7,404 nucleotides of DNA, taken from Flavobacteriaceae bacterium. GTDB lineage: Bacteria; Bacteroidota; Bacteroidia; Flavobacteriales; Flavobacteriaceae. The stretch is taken from the NCBI GenBank assembly GCA_020347545.1, contig CP070731.1:213583-220986 (forward strand), read 5' to 3'. Each line of letters begins with the position of its first letter. Within the stretch, counting starts at the first letter, position 1. A program made the position numbers and the translations under genes. The notes below the pieces were generated by a model. The model was not told the DNA's origin, did no database searches, and saw only the letters and a program-made list of their open reading frames with translations. Shown piece by piece: positions 5,502 through 7,404 of this stretch.

Positions 5502-7010
5502 CTAATTTACACCAAAGAAACCTTCATTGAGCTCTTTATCCATGGCAGTAGGTTCGTTTTTCAACAGAACAATAAGATTGCCGTCAATTTCTTTGGCCTT
5601 AAAGCCCCCTATATTCAAATATTTATACAATGGAATTCTCTTTGGGCCTGAAATGTGGTCCTTAAAGAATTGCGCCTGGTCTGTTCCGCTTGCTTCAGAA
5701 AAAAGCGACTCCAATTCTTCCAGTTCATAGCCTTGGTTGGTTCCTCCATATTTGTTGTACAGATGACGCATAATGTTGTCAAGGCTCTTTTTGTTCGAGG
5801 TAGAGGAACGAATAACCATGTCCTGTGCTATTCCGGTAAACATACCCCCACTATAGATAAGACCCCAGTGATCATGTTTCAAATCGCCTTGAGTCAAGGA
5901 ATAGACCCCTACACCCTCGTCTTTATCATAACGTTGATAAAATAAGTCATTTAAGGTTTTTAAGTAGGCGTCTTCATTTAAAAAGCCAATATGGTATAAG
6001 GCTTTAAGTGTGTAATAATTGGTAACTCCCTCTTTGAACCATTCACAATCATTTCCTGACGGAGTAAAAGATTTTCCGTTCCAGAGATGGAAAAACTCAT
6101 GAGCAAAAATGAATCTTCCGATCATTTCTGACATCATATCCCCGTTTTCTTTGAGTAAGAGACTGATGTGATTTCCTATGACCTCTCCATCTGTATTGGA
6201 AGAGGAATTCAAAATAACGATGGATTTGTCAAAGGCGTCCTCAGGTGATGGATTTGGAACTCCCCCCATTAAATTTATATAGTAATCCATTATACTTTCA
6301 GCCATATTGGTAAATTCATATTTTCGGGCCAAAATTTCAGCTCCGCCAAATGCAAATATCAGCTCAAAGTTTTCTCTTTTTATTCTGTATTCTTGATGCG
6401 TACCTGCAAAGAACATGCTATCTGACAGTGTTGTTAAATTAGTTACAGTATAGACAAATGGTTGAGCTGATGAATTATTCCAAGGGGATGAAACCTTCCA
6501 TTTTTTCGGGACATCGAATTCAACGACGATATCTTTTTTGTCCTGACCGTTCATGATAAAAATGCTTCTTCCCGTATAGAAAACACCCCAGTCCCTGGCA
6601 TAGGCTGCCCCGTCAACTCCACCGCTCCATTTGAAATTTTCATGGTCCAGGTTTATTTGATACCTAAGCCTGATACGAGCTCCTGCATCTGCATGAACTT
6701 TCCAGTTTGATCCCTCCAGCGTATCAATTTGGATCGGGTCTCCTTCCAATGACCACGCCTCCAGGTCACTCACAAAATGAGCCCATCGTGAAGGGAACTG
6801 ATTTGCACCTATCGAACTCATATAGAGCTGATCATCTTCAAGCAGTATCTCGCATTCAACTATGGCCTTTTTCACGCTGTTGCCATCGATATGTATTTGA
6901 TATTTATCGGAAAGGGATTCTCTGTTTCCAAATCCGGAAGCAGTAAAAAAAGTTAATAATAAGACAAGTAAACAGGGGTATACACTTCTAAATTGATATT
7001 TTGTAGTCAT
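5502..7010 (-). CDS. Exported M61-family (glycyl aminopeptidase-like) zinc metallopeptidase lacking a PDZ domain
   Basis: This is a secreted or periplasmic zinc peptidase of 502 aa from the ATG at 7010. The N-terminus has a signal peptide: basic TTKYQFR, then a hydrophobic core PCLLVLLLTFFTA to about residue 24, with likely cleavage in the SGFG region. The N-terminal beta domain (about 30-225) includes GVDGAAYARDWGVF, the family's substrate-side region. The catalytic part contains HEFFHLWNGK (304-313), giving two zinc histidines and the catalytic glutamate, and WFKEGVTNYYT (324-334), whose Glu327 is the third zinc ligand. YSGGMF (386-391) matches the conserved Y-x-G-G/K segment after it. Typical M61 proteins run near 600 aa and end with a PDZ domain; here the chain stops about 35 residues after the IPLYKYL segment, so that domain is absent. 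An upstream in-frame TTG at 7028 was not chosen because it lies in an inverted repeat and would spoil the signal peptide. Confidence 0.87.
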   Translation of the reverse strand: MTTKYQFRSVYPCLLVLLLTFFTASGFGNRESLSDKYQIHIDGNSVKKAIVECEILLEDDQLYMSSIGANQFPSRWAHFVSDLEAWSLEGDPIQIDTLEGSNWKVHADAGARIRLRYQINLDHENFKWSGGVDGAAYARDWGVFYTGRSIFIMNGQDKKDIVVEFDVPKKWKVSSPWNNSSAQPFVYTVTNLTTLSDSMFFAGTHQEYRIKRENFELIFAFGGAEILARKYEFTNMAESIMDYYINLMGGVPNPSPEDAFDKSIVILNSSSNTDGEVIGNHISLLLKENGDMMSEMIGRFIFAHEFFHLWNGKSFTPSGNDCEWFKEGVTNYYTLKALYHIGFLNEDAYLKTLNDLFYQRYDKDEGVGVYSLTQGDLKHDHWGLIYSGGMFTGIAQDMVIRSSTSNKKSLDNIMRHLYNKYGGTNQGYELEELESLFSEASGTDQAQFFKDHISGPKRIPLYKYLNIGGFKAKEIDGNLIVLLKNEPTAMDKELNEGFFGVN

Positions 7011-7014
7011 AGTA

Positions 7015-7060
7015 AACGATTTATTCAAAGTAATAGGACGTACACTTTGAATAAATCGTT
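7015..7060. repeat. 17-bp perfect inverted repeat between the dehydrogenase and peptidase genes
   Basis: The arms are AACGATTTATTCAAAGT (7015-7031) and ACTTTGAATAAATCGTT (7044-7060), with a 12-nt loop and no mismatch. On the minus strand it begins 8 nt after the glutaryl-CoA dehydrogenase stop and ends 4 nt before the peptidase ATG. The stem is AT-rich and is followed only by TTTACT, so it is an imperfect intrinsic terminator. It may still end the upstream transcript, or be a binding site for a dimeric regulator of the peptidase gene. Confidence 0.75.
7026..7055 (-). promoter_or_regulatory. Possible Bacteroidota-type promoter for the peptidase gene
   Basis: On the minus strand TTTA (7055-7052), an 18-nt spacer and TTACTTTG (7033-7026) resemble the Bacteroidota consensus TTTG and TAnnTTTG, each with one mismatch. 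Transcription would start a few bases before the ATG at 7010, giving a very short leader. Both elements fall in the arms of the inverted repeat, so protein binding there would block them. The match is weak and rests on the position as much as on the sequence. Confidence 0.25.
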
Positions 7061-7068
7061 ACACTATA

Positions 7069-7404
7069 TTATTTAAAAGCCGCAATACCGGTAATATCAA
7101 GCCCTGTAATGAGTAAATGAATGTCATGAGTTCCCTCATATGTGATCACAGACTCCAGATTCATCATATGCCTCATGATGGAATAATCACCTGTTATACC
7201 CATTGCACCCAAAACCTGTCTGGCTTCTCTAGCAATATTCAATGCCATTTCCACATTATTTCTTTTCGCCATGGAAATCTGAGCGGAAGTTGCTTTTCCT
7301 TCATTTCTAAGTACTCCCAGCCTCCAGGTCAGCAATTGAGCCTTTGTGATTTCTGTAATCATCTCAGCCAGCTTTTTTTGCTGAAGTTGAAAGGCGGCAA
7401 TGGG
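7069..7404 (-). CDS. Glutaryl-CoA dehydrogenase, C-terminal fragment (acyl-CoA dehydrogenase family)
   Basis: The last 111 codons of an acyl-CoA dehydrogenase enter from the right edge; the frame is open to base 7404 and begins PIAAFQLQQKKLAEMITEIT. It is the FAD-binding C-terminal helical domain. The segments KRNN (33-36 counting from the first Met), AREARQVLGAMGI (44-56), MRHMMNLESV (63-72) and TYEGTHDIH (74-82) match the end of glutaryl-CoA dehydrogenase closely, including human GCDH, where the Glu of TYEGT is the catalytic base; here its codon is 7137-7135. The enzyme oxidatively decarboxylates glutaryl-CoA to crotonyl-CoA in lysine and tryptophan breakdown. The substrate-specificity residues lie outside the window, so another short-chain dehydrogenase cannot be fully excluded. 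An internal ATG at 7362 is not the start. Stop is TAA. Confidence 0.9.
   Translation of the reverse strand, partial: PIAAFQLQQKKLAEMITEITKAQLLTWRLGVLRNEGKATSAQISMAKRNNVEMALNIAREARQVLGAMGITGDYSIMRHMMNLESVITYEGTHDIHLLITGLDITGIAAFK

Noticed and set aside
5655..5945. 96-codon plus-strand open frame
   Set aside because: It is antisense to the M61 peptidase, which has clear family motifs through this stretch; the plus-strand peptide has no family likeness.
7011..7028. TTG at 7028 as the peptidase start
   Set aside because: It lies within the inverted repeat, and the ATG at 7010 gives a normal signal peptide.

Overview
The window looks like ordinary chromosome from a Bacteroidota bacterium, most likely a flavobacterium. 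The base composition is fairly AT-rich. Most genes lack a Shine-Dalgarno sequence. An LPS lipid A gene shows a Gram-negative outer membrane, there is a short-signal-peptide lipoprotein, and the protein flavour (a GCDH-type acyl-CoA dehydrogenase, an M61 peptidase, an SRD5A-like reductase) fits that group. No organism-specific marker is present, so this is an inference.

Every gene I can support reads on the minus strand, so the transcription order runs from the right edge to the left. First comes the C-terminal part of a glutaryl-CoA dehydrogenase (right edge to 7069). A 17-bp perfect inverted repeat follows in the 58-nt gap. Then come an exported M61-type metallopeptidase without a PDZ domain (7010-5502), an Old-Yellow-Enzyme flavoprotein with a C-terminal four-cysteine motif (5443-4238), a GNAT acetyltransferase with an unusually good Shine-Dalgarno (4184-3675), LpxD (3641-2631), a small predicted lipoprotein 4 nt behind it (2626-2012), an extended SDR (1931-930), and an SRD5A-type 5-alpha-reductase whose start overlaps the SDR stop by ATGA (933-184). 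After 131 nt without a gene, the first 17 codons of another minus-strand gene run off the left edge.

The most interesting part is the left half. A translationally coupled SDR and steroid-5-alpha-reductase homologue form a likely two-enzyme redox module for a lipophilic ketone/enone substrate. An ene-reductase of the OYE family lies upstream on the same strand. This resembles the hydroxysteroid dehydrogenase plus ene-reductase logic of bacterial steroid and bile-acid conversion, but the substrate cannot be read from the sequence. The remaining genes look like housekeeping or general accessory functions that share a strand, not one pathway. I saw no tRNA, rRNA, CRISPR, insertion sequence or phage feature.
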